From the NCBI GenBank assembly GCA_964408455.1, contig CAYOZN010000012.1, positions 81,447-145,446 of the forward strand: DNA of 64,000 bases, given 5' to 3'. The notes under the pieces are model-generated. The model searched no databases. It was not told where the DNA came from and saw nothing but the letters and a program-made list of their open reading frames with translations. Of this stretch, positions 35,068-43,870 are shown piece after piece (the stretch's first letter is position 1; every line of letters begins with the position of its first letter). Source of the DNA: CAYOZN01 sp964408455. Lineage in GTDB: Bacteria; Planctomycetota; Phycisphaerae; UBA1845; UTPLA1. The translations under genes and the position numbers were made by a program.

Positions 35068-36039
35068 ATGAACGATCTTACCCGTCGCGACCTGTTGAAA
35101 GCCGGCGCAGGCCTCAGCCTGGGACTCACGCTCGGCGGCCTCGAAACCGCACATGCCGGCGTCGCCCGCGCCCCGGCCGCCGGTAAGCGCGTCCTCCGCA
35201 TCGCGCACATGACCGACGTCCACATCCAGCCCGAGAAGCGCGCCGGTCAGGGCATGGTCGCCGCCCTTCACCACGTGCAATCGCAGAAGGACAGGCCCGA
35301 CATCATCTTCAACGGCGGCGATTCCATCATGGATGCGCTGGAGGCCGACAAGGCCCGCGCCAAACTCCAGTGGGACCTGTGGAACAAGGTGCTCAAGGAC
35401 GAGTGCTCGCTCCCCGTCGAACACTGCATCGGCAATCACGACGTCTGGGGCTGGGCGAAGAAGCAGAGCGGCTGCACCGGCAATGAAGACCTCTACGGAA
35501 AAAAGTGGGCAGTAGACGAATTCAATATCTCCAACCGCTTCCGCAGTTTCGACCGCGCCGGCTGGCACTTCATCGTCCTCGACAGCACCCACCCGCACCA
35601 GGACAGCTACATGGCCCGCCTCGATGAAGAGCAGTTCGAGTGGCTCGAAGACGATCTTCGCAAGACCGGCGTGAAGACCCCCGTGCTCGTCCTGTCGCAC
35701 ATTCCCATCCTCTCCGCCTGCGTCATCTATCCCGGCAATCTCGAAAGCGAGGGCCGCTACAACATGCCGCCCGGCTGGATTCACCTCGATTCGCGCCGCA
35801 TCAAGAACCTGTTCGCCCGCCACCCCAACGTCAAGGTCTGCCTCAGCGGCCACCTGCATCTGGTCGAGCGCGTCGAATACAACGGCGTGACCTATCTCTG
35901 CGACGGCGCTGTGTGCGGCGGCTGGTGGGATGGCCCGCATCAGGAATGGTCCGAAGGCTACGCCCTTGTCGACCTGTACGACGACGGCCGCGTCGACCGG
36001 CAGTACGTCACCTACGGCTGGAAGGCTGAACGGACTTGA
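35068..36039 (+). CDS. Tat-exported calcineurin-like metallophosphoesterase
   Basis: A 323-residue protein with a Tat-type signal (NDLTRRDLLKAGAGLSLGL) and then a metallophosphoesterase domain. The metal motifs are MTDVHIQ, FNGGDSIMD, IGNHDVWG, LSHIPI and SGHLHLVE. This set matches class III phosphoesterases such as CpdA-like enzymes, with the substrate unknown. The twin Arg supports export in folded form with the metal ions bound. ATG 35068 follows GGAGGCGAAGTC. The upstream part of the frame lies in the palindrome array and is not coding. Confidence 0.9.
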   Translation: MNDLTRRDLLKAGAGLSLGLTLGGLETAHAGVARAPAAGKRVLRIAHMTDVHIQPEKRAGQGMVAALHHVQSQKDRPDIIFNGGDSIMDALEADKARAKLQWDLWNKVLKDECSLPVEHCIGNHDVWGWAKKQSGCTGNEDLYGKKWAVDEFNISNRFRSFDRAGWHFIVLDSTHPHQDSYMARLDEEQFEWLEDDLRKTGVKTPVLVLSHIPILSACVIYPGNLESEGRYNMPPGWIHLDSRRIKNLFARHPNVKVCLSGHLHLVERVEYNGVTYLCDGAVCGGWWDGPHQEWSEGYALVDLYDDGRVDRQYVTYGWKAERT

Positions 36040-36184
36040 GGCGAACTGAATGGGACAGTTTATCGATGTGCGTTTTTGTGCGGTATCAGTGACGCTCGGG
36101 GCTCAAGCTGGACAAAAAACATCCAAGTTGGTGCGATTCTAGTCCGGCCCTTGCGCCGTAAATTCACCAATGCGTTGCACCACT

Positions 36185-36943
36185 TCATGCGTGCCCCGCG
36201 GCAAGCGAGAGCATCCCCTGGAATAGCAATGCCTCTCGAACTTGGTCCAGATGCCACAATGCCATTGACTTGTCACCAAAGTGCCCGTCCGGCTCGGTAG
36301 TCTGCTCGTTGATTAATTTCAGCGGTGGCGGCAGGCAGAACGGCGCGATTTGAAGATTGAGAGGCCGCCAGTGCCCCGTGGGAATATTGCGGTTTTTCTC
36401 TTGTTCTGTGTACGTTGTTGTCAGCAGGTAACCCGAGCCTGTGCGGCAAAAGTTTGACAGCGCCCGAGCGATATCCGCGTAGGCAAAGTGAGGTAGACAA
36501 TCGCGGCAGAAAATGAGGTCAACCCTCGGCAGCGTGTCGGTCAGAATGTCGAGGCGGCGAAACTGAACGTTCGGCATTTTGTGCCGCGCATCGTTATCAT
36601 CAATGAGCTTTTCGACGATGTCAGCGCCTGTATAGGAAACGCGGTCGAGACTCACTCGGCTCATCCAGTGAAAATCGCCACAAGGAATATCAAGTATGGA
36701 AGCAATATTGAGGCTAGCGCACAGGGTGGGAAGTTCCTGTATGATCACGCGCGTCTTGCTGATATCCGAACCGGTGCCCGACCGGGACTCCGCGCCTCGC
36801 CAACGATTACCCTCGTAAATATGAGTAAAGATGGCGGACGGTGGCTGATTGCGCCAGCGCATGCGGAACAAGATCTCTCGTACCGCGCGAAATGTCGGAA
36901 CCGCCCCGGGGATGCCGCGAATGATCGATTTTACTTTGTCCAT
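36185..36943 (-). CDS. SAM-dependent methyltransferase (class I)
   Basis: A 252-residue protein with a Rossmann-type methyltransferase core. Motif I is ILDIPCGDFHWM near residue 84, the acidic second-strand end is YTGADIVEKLIDDND, and VDLIFCRDCLPHFA near residue 142 is motif IV. Similar proteins occur in exopolysaccharide and glycosylation loci and may methylate sugars. Base composition is lower in GC and codon use differs from neighbours, and the surrounding 1.5 kb is likewise AT-richer, which may indicate horizontal transfer. The nearest gene in the same theme is the polysaccharide deacetylase 830 bases away. Confidence 0.75.
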   Translation of the reverse strand: MDKVKSIIRGIPGAVPTFRAVREILFRMRWRNQPPSAIFTHIYEGNRWRGAESRSGTGSDISKTRVIIQELPTLCASLNIASILDIPCGDFHWMSRVSLDRVSYTGADIVEKLIDDNDARHKMPNVQFRRLDILTDTLPRVDLIFCRDCLPHFAYADIARALSNFCRTGSGYLLTTTYTEQEKNRNIPTGHWRPLNLQIAPFCLPPPLKLINEQTTEPDGHFGDKSMALWHLDQVREALLFQGMLSLAAGHA

Positions 36944-37773
36944 GTGACTTTCTTTCCCCAGCCGTGCCTAGCGAAAAGTCCTGGTCCCGACGACGGATGA
37001 ACGAGCTTGAAATACGCACATTATAATAACGCTTCAACATCCGTTGCGACAATACCTCGATACATAGTCGACGCTTTTTTTCGCAGGATTGTGGCTCCCG
37101 GCTTGACGTGAATACCTGATCTCCGATCAGGAGTACCGTTGGAGAGACGCCTGCCCTGATAAGCCGAACGCGTCCTCATACTCGCATCGGGCAGGGGCAT
37201 TCGCAATCTCCTGACGCGATTTTCTGCTTCCATTCGCTTCGAGCAGCCGACATGGCATTCTTCCTTCCGCTCGGTTCGTTGCAGTTGTCAAATTTCCTGT
37301 CTGTCCGTAAGGGCCGGGAAAAGCCGGGAGTCCGTGCGGCCGCGGAAGTGAAATAAACGTCCCGCCGAAACACGACGTTGCGAGCGCGGTACCCGTCGAA
37401 TCGCGCCGTTAATGGCTTGCCGCCGAATTCACGGGTGAGCTAAAGTACAGTCCGTACGTAGTGCTCGATTCAGGCCATCAGATCACCGAACCGCTCGCCA
37501 ACAACACCGTCTCACGCTCAACCCTTGGCGCTGAACCACCGTTGGACTATACAAGATCGCAATTCGCCGCCTCTAACCACCACCTAATTGTATCCGATCC
37601 GGCAGGAATTGCGCCTTCAACGACCAGCCGCCTGCGGCCGATGTAGCTTCATGCCCTCCGTCGCGCCCATGCCACGCCCGTGTGGCCCCGCCAGTCGTCA
37701 CGATGCAAATTTGCGTGCGGTCGAGACGCATGCCGGCACTGTGCCGCGAACGTCCAACGCGACGCACGATGAG
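36944..37773. other. 830-bp region without a convincing gene
   Basis: Only short open frames occur on either strand (for example 37176-37373 minus and 37461-37646 plus), and none has a recognisable family or a good ribosome site. The DNA is less GC-rich than its surroundings, and contains a T-run (37075-37081). It may hold the promoters of the methyltransferase and the deacetylase, or a decayed gene. Confidence 0.4.
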
Positions 37774-38616
37774 ATGCGCCTCGCGATGCGCAGTCGCCCC
37801 CTCGCCGCCTTCACCGTCGACCTGGAGGACTGGCCCGTCGCCGTGCTCGGCCCACAGCACGACATCACCGATCGCGTCGTCGACAACACCCATCGCACGC
37901 TGGATCTGCTCCAGTCGTACGGCGTCCGCGCCACGATCTTCGTGCTCGCCAGAGTCGCCGAAAAGTATCCCGCGCTCGTGCGCCGCGCCGCCGACGAGGG
38001 GCACGAAATCGCCTCGCACGGCTATGCCCACGAGCGATTAACCACGATCACGCCGCAGCGCTTTCGCGACGACGTGCGCCGCAGCATCGCGATCATCGAG
38101 GGCATCACCGGCGTGCGTCCGGTCGGCTATCGGGCGCCCGCTTTCAGCATCGTCGAATCGACCCGCTGGGCCGGACCCATCCTCTGCGATCTGGGCTTCG
38201 TCTACGATTCCAGCATCTTTCCCGTGCGCCATCCGCGCTATGGCATTCCGCACGCGCCGCGCCACATCCACCGCTGGCCCGGCTGTCCGCTCGTCGAGTG
38301 CCCGCCGGCAACCGTTCGCCTGTTCGGCCGCAACTGGCCAATCGCCGGCGGCGGCTACTTCCGGCTGCTGCCGCGGCCCATCATATGCTCGGCCGTGCGC
38401 CAACTGGGGCGCGAAGGCATCCCCGCGGTGCTGTACATGCATCCGTACGAATTGGATGTCACCGGAATGGCAGCACACGCCCGATCCGGCCTTGCCATCG
38501 GCTGGTATCGACGACTCACGCAGGCGGCATTCCGCTCGCGCGTCCTGCCCCGGCTGAGCGCCATCCTGTCGATGGCCGAATTCACCAGCCTTTCAAACCT
38601 GATAAGCCGCGCATAA
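37774..38616 (+). CDS. Polysaccharide deacetylase, PEP-CTERM/exosortase-associated type
   Basis: A 280-residue NodB-fold deacetylase. Motif 1 is AFTVDLEDWPV (catalytic and metal Asp), motif 2 is IASHGYAHERL (metal His residues), motif 3 is GYRAPAFSIVEST, and the C-terminal active-site motif is YMHPYELD. The stretch SSIFPVRHPRYGIPHAPR is characteristic of deacetylases found with XrtA and PEP-CTERM exopolysaccharide loci. These remove acetyl groups from an extracellular polysaccharide. ATG 37774 brings the first strand close to the N-terminus; a longer TTG-initiated form (37588) is unlikely. It fits with the PEP-CTERM protein at 44.5 kb. Confidence 0.85.
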   Translation: MRLAMRSRPLAAFTVDLEDWPVAVLGPQHDITDRVVDNTHRTLDLLQSYGVRATIFVLARVAEKYPALVRRAADEGHEIASHGYAHERLTTITPQRFRDDVRRSIAIIEGITGVRPVGYRAPAFSIVESTRWAGPILCDLGFVYDSSIFPVRHPRYGIPHAPRHIHRWPGCPLVECPPATVRLFGRNWPIAGGGYFRLLPRPIICSAVRQLGREGIPAVLYMHPYELDVTGMAAHARSGLAIGWYRRLTQAAFRSRVLPRLSAILSMAEFTSLSNLISRA

Positions 38617-38800
38617 CGAAGTTTAAATCTTGCGCCGCGCCCCCATTTGCCCGCCGTCCGCGGGATGGCGTGCCGCGCGAGTGAACGGGCGCTTATCCAC
38701 TTCTCATGCTTGTGTCACCGGCGTGACCTAAAGTGCATTGGCCTCGGGAGAAGCCACGGACGCGGCCTGCGGGTCCACGACGAACATGGAGTAGCGATTG

Positions 38801-39088
38801 ATGTTCGCAAAGCGACTGGTGGAAATGGTGGCGATGTTGATCATCGGCGACAGTTTTCTCTGCCTGGTCAGCCCGCGCCGGCATGTCTCGCTCTGGCAGG
38901 GGGGACCAGCCTGGTGGGACCGGGCATGCGACTCGTTCGTCCGGCAATCGAGTCTTACTCGAATGCTGGGCCTCGCAGGTGTTGGCTTTGGCGTATGGCT
39001 CGCATTCCAGCAGCAGCCCGACGTGTCGGTTCGCCGCAGCCTGCGCAGTCCCGGCTGGACGAAACGGCTTCGAAGAACCCTTCAGTAA
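38801..39088 (+). CDS. Small membrane-associated hypothetical protein
   Basis: The 95-residue protein has a hydrophobic N-terminus (VEMVAMLIIGDSFLCLV) and a second hydrophobic stretch (MLGLAGVGFGVWLAF) near residue 60, with a basic C-terminus. The PRRHVSLWQGGPAWW segment between them looks conserved in type, though I cannot name a family. It lies 185 bases after the deacetylase and about 97 bases before the next gene. ATG 38801 was preferred over TTG 38798. Confidence 0.55.
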   Translation: MFAKRLVEMVAMLIIGDSFLCLVSPRRHVSLWQGGPAWWDRACDSFVRQSSLTRMLGLAGVGFGVWLAFQQQPDVSVRRSLRSPGWTKRLRRTLQ

Positions 39089-39184
39089 GGTCTCGAACCG
39101 CGGCACCTGAGTATTGTCGTTGAGTAAGTGACAGGCCACCGGCCTGACATTCCCGCGCCGTCCATTGGCGCCGAAGGTGATTCG

Positions 39185-40171
39185 ATGAACATGGCACATG
39201 CAGATGCAATCGCCCGATCGCTTCTCTACGAAGGCGCGAGTGCAGACCCCTATCGACCGTCAATGTTAAACCACATGCGCTGGGCCTTTGGCACTGTCCT
39301 GCCCGAAATCTCCGCCAACGACCATGACGGCGAGCGCAGCGAACTCCGCCTGGAGTGCCTGGTCGCCTGCAAGGCGATCGCGAACATCGTCATACGCCTT
39401 CGCTTCCTTCAACCCACGAACCGGGTGTTCAACACCCTTAACCGGCCGATGGCCAGTTGGCCGCCGGCCAGTGCCGGCGAACTTCGTCCGCTCAACGCCT
39501 TGGGCATCGGCGCATTCATCAATCAACCCTGGGAGGAAGCGACCGAGCGCGAAGTGGTCGAGCACTTTGCCCTCGGCTCGCCTGCCGGATCGGCGCGGAT
39601 TTCATTTGCCTTCCCGCCCGAGCGGAGAACCCGGCCCCTCCAGGCAACCAGCGGATACATCGGCGAATTGGTTCGGGAAAAGCGGGCCCTGCGCGGCCTC
39701 ATCACCATCCAGGCATCGCCGCTTGCAGAGGGGCTCTGGAAGCTGATCGTTCAGGTCCGCAACAAGTCGCATCCGCCATCCCCCGCTGGTCACCCGCATG
39801 GCAGCGGCGCGCTTGCGGCCTTCATGTCGACGCACCTCCTGCTCGGCTCGGACGAAGCCGAGTTCATCTCGCTGATGGATCCCCCGGACGCCATGCGCCC
39901 CTTCGCCGAACTGTGTCACAACAATGGCCTCTGGCCCGTGCTGATCGGCGCGCGCGGCGAACGCAACATGCTGCTTGCCTCGCCGATGGTGCTGAACGAT
40001 TATCCCGCGCCGGGTTCGCGGATGAATGGCGACGCATTCGGCGAGACCGAAAACGGCGACGCGCTGCGGTTCGTAAAGGACTTCGCCGTTGACGATCCGC
40101 CCGAACCCCGGCACGAGAGCCGCGTTCTGCCATTTTTCGACGTGACCGACAACGTGTCGGTTCATCCCTGA
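39185..40171 (+). CDS. Hypothetical protein resembling hydrogenase-cluster accessory proteins
   Basis: A 328-residue soluble protein with no enzyme motif. Its N-terminus (AIARSLLYEGASADPYRPS, then MLNHMRWAFGTVLPE and ERSELRLECL) resembles a family that I remember from uptake-hydrogenase gene clusters, which begins with RSLLYEGYALYPYRPS. No hydrogenase gene is in the window, so the association is only by sequence. ATG 39185 is the start that gives the family-like N-terminus; a second ATG six bases later is possible. Confidence 0.55.
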   Translation: MNMAHADAIARSLLYEGASADPYRPSMLNHMRWAFGTVLPEISANDHDGERSELRLECLVACKAIANIVIRLRFLQPTNRVFNTLNRPMASWPPASAGELRPLNALGIGAFINQPWEEATEREVVEHFALGSPAGSARISFAFPPERRTRPLQATSGYIGELVREKRALRGLITIQASPLAEGLWKLIVQVRNKSHPPSPAGHPHGSGALAAFMSTHLLLGSDEAEFISLMDPPDAMRPFAELCHNNGLWPVLIGARGERNMLLASPMVLNDYPAPGSRMNGDAFGETENGDALRFVKDFAVDDPPEPRHESRVLPFFDVTDNVSVHP

Positions 40172-40248
40172 CCGCGTCGGAGACGCTTGCCTCAGTGCGC
40201 GAGCCTCTCCTGTGTCAATGCATTGGCACGAAGCGCGCCGACTCAGCA

Positions 40249-40373
40249 CGCGAGCCGGACCGTGCCGGTCCAGATCGCATGCCGAGCGTCTCGACTCGCG
40301 AGCCGGACCTTGTCGGTCCAGATCGCACGCCGGCCGTCTGAACTCGCGAGCCGGACCGTGTCGGTCCGGTGCC
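40249..40373. repeat. 48-bp tandem repeats with palindromic core (GAGCCGGACCG family, copy B)
   Basis: Units start at 40249, 40297 and 40345, exactly 48 bases apart; the third is cut at about 29 bases. Each begins CGCGAGCCGGACC. The third contains the perfect 19-base palindrome CCGGACCG-TGT-CGGTCCGG (40351-40369), the others near-palindromes. The same core recurs at 21733-21852. No gene overlaps the array. Confidence 0.85.
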
Positions 40374-40488
40374 GTTGCCGAAGTAAAGGCCCTCTCGCTT
40401 ATAGAGAACCCCGTAATTAATGCCCATGCAAAGTAGCGTTTGTTCAACAAACGCCCGCCCGACGCGCGCCGGCTCGCAGACTTCGCAG

Positions 40489-42189
40489 CTACGCAGGCGC
40501 GGTATACCGCTGCTCGATCAACGCCCGAATGCGCGAGCGACTCAGGTCAGTATCCACCCGCGTGTCCGCCTCGATCGCCGCTACCTGTTCCGCGAGCGCC
40601 TCGTCCTTGATATCGCGCCGCATCCATGCCGAGTAGTCGCCCCGCCGGCGGTGATACTCCCACGTATCGTGGTCCACACCCTCGCCGATCTGTAAAAACA
40701 GCATCAGGTTCTGCGCACGCAGCCGCAGCCGGTGCCGCGGACCCAGAAAGTAGAAGCTGCGATCAGGCGCCAGCTCGCCCTCCGCATACTTGCGCCGGTG
40801 CCGCCGCCGCTCCGATTGCACCGGCACCGCCGCGAATGCCTCCGGCCGGCGGCCGTTGACGCCGCGCCGAAACCACACCAGCGATTCACCCGGTTGCACG
40901 GTCGTATTCACCGGCGGCGGCTCGCCCACCGCCGCGCAGTAGTCGGCCAGCGTGTTGGCGGGGTGTTCCCCGACGGCCACCACGACGCTGACCTGCTGCA
41001 ACACGCGCGGATCGAGCGTATCGCATTCCACCGTGATGAACGCGGCGCCCATCATCCCGTGCAGCGGGGCCGGCTCCGGATCGCCGACCGCGGGCATGAC
41101 GTGGTGCGCCTCGTCAACGATGATCCAGTGCGGCAGCCCCACGCGCTCGCGAAGGCTGTACAGTCGCTTGAGCAGGTGCGAAAACGCTGTGGGTCGCTCG
41201 ACCAGTGGCACGCCAAGAAAGCTCACGACCGCGCTGCGCATCGGATCGGCCAGCAGATGAACGACTTCGTCGGGGCTCGGGGGCTTGGAAGAGGTGCCGA
41301 GCATCGCCACCCGGGCGAGAAACTCGTAGTCGCCCTCGGGGTCAATAACGCAAAGCTGGTATTGCTCGCGGGCCAGTCGCTCCATGAAGGCCGTCGCAAG
41401 CGAGCTCTTGCCCGCCCCGGAATTGCCCGCGATCAGCACCGTCTCCCCGTAGGGTGGCAGGCACACCTCCGTCCCGTCCGGGCGTACGCCGATGGGAATG
41501 CACCGCCGCTGGGCCCGGTCCGCCAGGTCCGTCGCCAGCAGTTCGTCAATCAGATCCTGCACCCCGGCCCCGTGATCGCGTTCGAGAACAATTTCGGCCC
41601 GCTCCTTCAGCGACGGCAGGGCATTGTTCACTACGGCCGAGCATTCGCAGAGCGTCAGAAACGCATGATCGTTTTCGGCATCGCCGACGCCGACCGCGTT
41701 GTGCTCCGACAGCCCCAGCTCCCGCAGGGCCGCCGTCAGCCCGGTCGCCTTGCTGACGCCGGTGGGCAGCACCATGACCGCGCCTTTGTTGAAGATGAGA
41801 TGGTGTTCCAGTCCCAGATCGCGAATCGTCTCGAGCACCGTGGTTTCGTTGGGTCTCCACGTCGCGACAATGGTGCGGCCGACCGACAGGGGGACGACGC
41901 CGCGTTCGCGCAGGGCGGATATCAGCCGCGGCGGCGGCGGCTCGGCGAGTGCCTCCTCACGGCCGGTGCGCGGATCGTAGATCACGGCGCCGTTCTCGGC
42001 GACCACGCGGTCAAACACGTCCACGCGCGCGAAGACGCTGGTGAGTTCGCTGGTTCGACGCCCGGTCACCAGTAGGAGCTTCCGCCCCGAGGCCCGCACG
42101 CGCTCCAGTGCCGCAAGGGTAGCATCATCGACGCGGCCGTGATGCGCGATGGTTCCGTCGTAGTCACAGGCGAAGGCGAGATAGCGCAT
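40489..42189 (-). CDS. HAD-family phosphatase fused to HerA-like P-loop ATPase
   Basis: A 566-residue two-part protein. Residues 1-220 are a HAD-IIB (Cof-type) phosphatase: DYDGTIA at 9-15, LVTGRR at 40-45, a Lys region near 147 and GVGDAENDHAFL at 167-178. Residues 245-500 are a HerA/FtsK-like ATPase: Walker A AGNSGAGKSSL at 254-264, CVIDPEGDYE at 280-289 and Walker B WIIVDEAHH at 355-363. The C-terminus is Arg-rich. HerA ATPases move DNA, but small HerA-like domains also occur fused to enzymes; the joint role here is unknown. ATG 42189 opens directly on the HAD strand. Confidence 0.85.
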   Translation of the reverse strand: MRYLAFACDYDGTIAHHGRVDDATLAALERVRASGRKLLLVTGRRTSELTSVFARVDVFDRVVAENGAVIYDPRTGREEALAEPPPPRLISALRERGVVPLSVGRTIVATWRPNETTVLETIRDLGLEHHLIFNKGAVMVLPTGVSKATGLTAALRELGLSEHNAVGVGDAENDHAFLTLCECSAVVNNALPSLKERAEIVLERDHGAGVQDLIDELLATDLADRAQRRCIPIGVRPDGTEVCLPPYGETVLIAGNSGAGKSSLATAFMERLAREQYQLCVIDPEGDYEFLARVAMLGTSSKPPSPDEVVHLLADPMRSAVVSFLGVPLVERPTAFSHLLKRLYSLRERVGLPHWIIVDEAHHVMPAVGDPEPAPLHGMMGAAFITVECDTLDPRVLQQVSVVVAVGEHPANTLADYCAAVGEPPPVNTTVQPGESLVWFRRGVNGRRPEAFAAVPVQSERRRHRRKYAEGELAPDRSFYFLGPRHRLRLRAQNLMLFLQIGEGVDHDTWEYHRRRGDYSAWMRRDIKDEALAEQVAAIEADTRVDTDLSRSRIRALIEQRYTAPA

Positions 42190-42488
42190 ATGAGCGAGTA
42201 TAGTTAGCAGCGAGCCACGCGGCGGGCAGCATTTGCGGCACGCACTTGCGCATGAATGAAGTGTAATTTAAATGATGTCGTAGCTCGGGCGTTCAAGCGA
42301 AGCGGACGAGCATGGGTCACAGTCTGCCAGGCGCACGGCAAGCCTCTCTGCACCGTGCAGGTTCATTATGCCGCCGCCGCTTCAAACCGGTTGGACGGCA
42401 ACGCCCGGGCGCAACCGCACGGTCATTTCCCTGCACGGTGATGACTTTACACTCGCGCACCTGCCAACCGCAGGGTGCAGCGCGCCTG
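42190..42488. other. Intergenic region upstream of the HAD-HerA gene
   Basis: About 300 bases between the start of the HAD-HerA gene and the end of the ferritin-like gene, both read on the minus strand. I see no gene. The stretch GTGTAATTTAAATGATG at 42261-42277 is AT-rich and could be part of a promoter. A weak inverted repeat surrounds GCACCGTGCAGG. Confidence 0.3.
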
Positions 42489-42902
42489 TCATCCCAGGAG
42501 CCGCTGCATCTCCTGTCCATGCTCCTCTTCGTCGGCGGCCTGCTCCTCCATTTTCATCTTGAGACTGATGAGACCCGCTTCTTCCGCCATCCTGGCCAGT
42601 TTCAGATAGTGCTCGACGTCCACCCGTTCTTCCTTCACGTCGTTCGTGAGCATCGCCCGGGCATCGGCAGGGGGTGGCGCGAGGTCTGGCGCCAGCTTCG
42701 GCGTGCCGCCGAGTGTCACGATCGCATTCGCCAGGTACTGCGCGTGGCCCACCTCGTCCTTCACTTCCTCCAGGTACATCGAGCGCACCGCCTCCCATTC
42801 GGCGCCCTTGATCGATGCGGCTTGAAGCATGTATCTCAAAAACGTCGAAACCTCTCGGTTGAGGGCGCGGTTCAGACCCGCAATGATTGTGCTGTTGACC
42901 AT
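42489..42902 (-). CDS. Ferritin-like/bacterioferritin-type protein
   Basis: A 137-residue four-helix ferritin-like protein. The di-iron ligands appear as LNREVSTFLRY (Glu), LEEVKDEVGHAQYL (Glu and E-x-x-H), DVEHYLKLARMAEEAG and the final EEQAADEEEHGQEM (E-x-x-H). It could store iron or oxidise Fe(II) and reduce peroxides. The usual length is about 150 residues. ATG 42902 has an excellent ribosome site (GGGAGGA). It is probably the last gene of an operon with the cytochrome and a hypothetical protein, 111 bases downstream of the cytochrome gene. Confidence 0.85.
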   Translation of the reverse strand: MVNSTIIAGLNRALNREVSTFLRYMLQAASIKGAEWEAVRSMYLEEVKDEVGHAQYLANAIVTLGGTPKLAPDLAPPPADARAMLTNDVKEERVDVEHYLKLARMAEEAGLISLKMKMEEQAADEEEHGQEMQRLLG

Positions 42903-43013
42903 AAAATCCTCCCGAAAAAAAACCGGCAAACCCGTCATTGCTTCCTGTGACCGTAATTATCAATTCCGGTGCAAGTGTTCCGCGCACCACGGCATCGACT
43001 CGGCGAGGCCTTC

Positions 43014-43469
43014 TCACGTGCTTTCGTTTTGCTTGTCCAGCGTCTGTATAAAGGCGACCAGGTCCACCAACTGGCGAACGGTCATGCAGTGGCTGTAATC
43101 GCCCATTCGGGACAGTTGTCCGATCGAGACATTCTCCATACCTGCTGGAATCTGGTGCGAAGGCGCGACGATCGATTCGACCAGTTCGGCCCGCGTCAAC
43201 TTCGCCTGATTCGGGCCCAGCCTTACCGGCACCTGCGGTGAAGCCACGGGAAATGGAAAACCAGGGGCATCCACAGCGTGGCACGAGTTGCAGCCCAGCG
43301 CCAGAAACGCCTCCCGACCGGCCGCGGCATCTCCCGTGGGCAGGAAGAAACAGACATCGTTCGACTTGGCGACCTGTTCCTCGACGTCTGCCAGGTTTGT
43401 TTGCGCGGGAGGTTTACACGCGAGGCCCGCGGAAAAAACCAACAATATAAACAGCAGTTTGAGCTTCAT
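43014..43469 (-). CDS. Lipoprotein cytochrome c
   Basis: A 151-residue monoheme cytochrome c. A lipoprotein signal (LKLLFILLVFSAGLAC) gives an anchored N-terminal Cys near residue 18. The heme-binding site is CNSCH near residue 61 and the axial Met is likely the one in SRMGDYSHCMT. The rest follows short class I cytochromes, ending in QLVDLVAFIQTL. It would carry electrons on the outer face of the inner membrane. ATG 43469 has AGGAG upstream. The 14-base gap to the upstream gene and the 111-base gap to the ferritin gene suggest one operon. Confidence 0.9.
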   Translation of the reverse strand: MKLKLLFILLVFSAGLACKPPAQTNLADVEEQVAKSNDVCFFLPTGDAAAGREAFLALGCNSCHAVDAPGFPFPVASPQVPVRLGPNQAKLTRAELVESIVAPSHQIPAGMENVSIGQLSRMGDYSHCMTVRQLVDLVAFIQTLDKQNEST

Positions 43470-43483
43470 GATACAACTCCTCT

Positions 43484-43870
43484 TCACACCGGCTCCCGCA
43501 ACGAAGACGCAAGCGCGTGCAGAAGCGCCATGGCGGACTCGTGCTGACGCCGGATGCGCTCGTGTGTCGTTCGATGTTGCACGTGGGCCTGCGCGAGTTC
43601 CGTGACTCGTGCCGACGGCGGTAGAGCCACATCTTCGCAGCCCCGCAGGATTTCCGATTTCTTTTCGTGATCGTTCAACTCATTCGCCAGCCGGCGCAGG
43701 GCAGCGCCGTGGGCGACGATTCGATTGGATATCTGCTCCAACACGAAAAGCGCGTTCTGATGATCAGCCTGCCAGCGGCTGATTTCATCTTCCCACAGGA
43801 TGTGTTCGCGGCGCCAATGGGAAAAATCACCACATTCCGTCGAGGGTGGAGCAAGCGTTTTGCCAGGCAT
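43484..43870 (-). CDS. Hypothetical helical protein upstream of cytochrome c
   Basis: A 128-residue protein rich in His, Glu, Arg and Leu, predicted helical, with no signal peptide. Several His occur (SHWRREHILW, ADHQNALF, AHGAALRRL, HVQHRTTHERIRRQHE), which could bind a metal, as in small sensors or metal chaperones. It resembles no family I can name. It precedes the cytochrome by 14 bases and the ferritin-like gene further on, so a role in iron or electron handling is likely by context. ATG 43870 is the better start; GTG 43882 is the alternative. Confidence 0.6.
   Translation of the reverse strand: MPGKTLAPPSTECGDFSHWRREHILWEDEISRWQADHQNALFVLEQISNRIVAHGAALRRLANELNDHEKKSEILRGCEDVALPPSARVTELAQAHVQHRTTHERIRRQHESAMALLHALASSLREPV

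Noticed and set aside
37176..37373. A 65-residue minus-strand frame in the 830-bp gap
   Set aside because: No homology I recognise, no ribosome site, and the region is low in coding character.
40249..40373. Possible CRISPR-like array with 48-base period
   Set aside because: The whole 48-base unit is repeated, including the part between palindromes, so there are no unique spacers.
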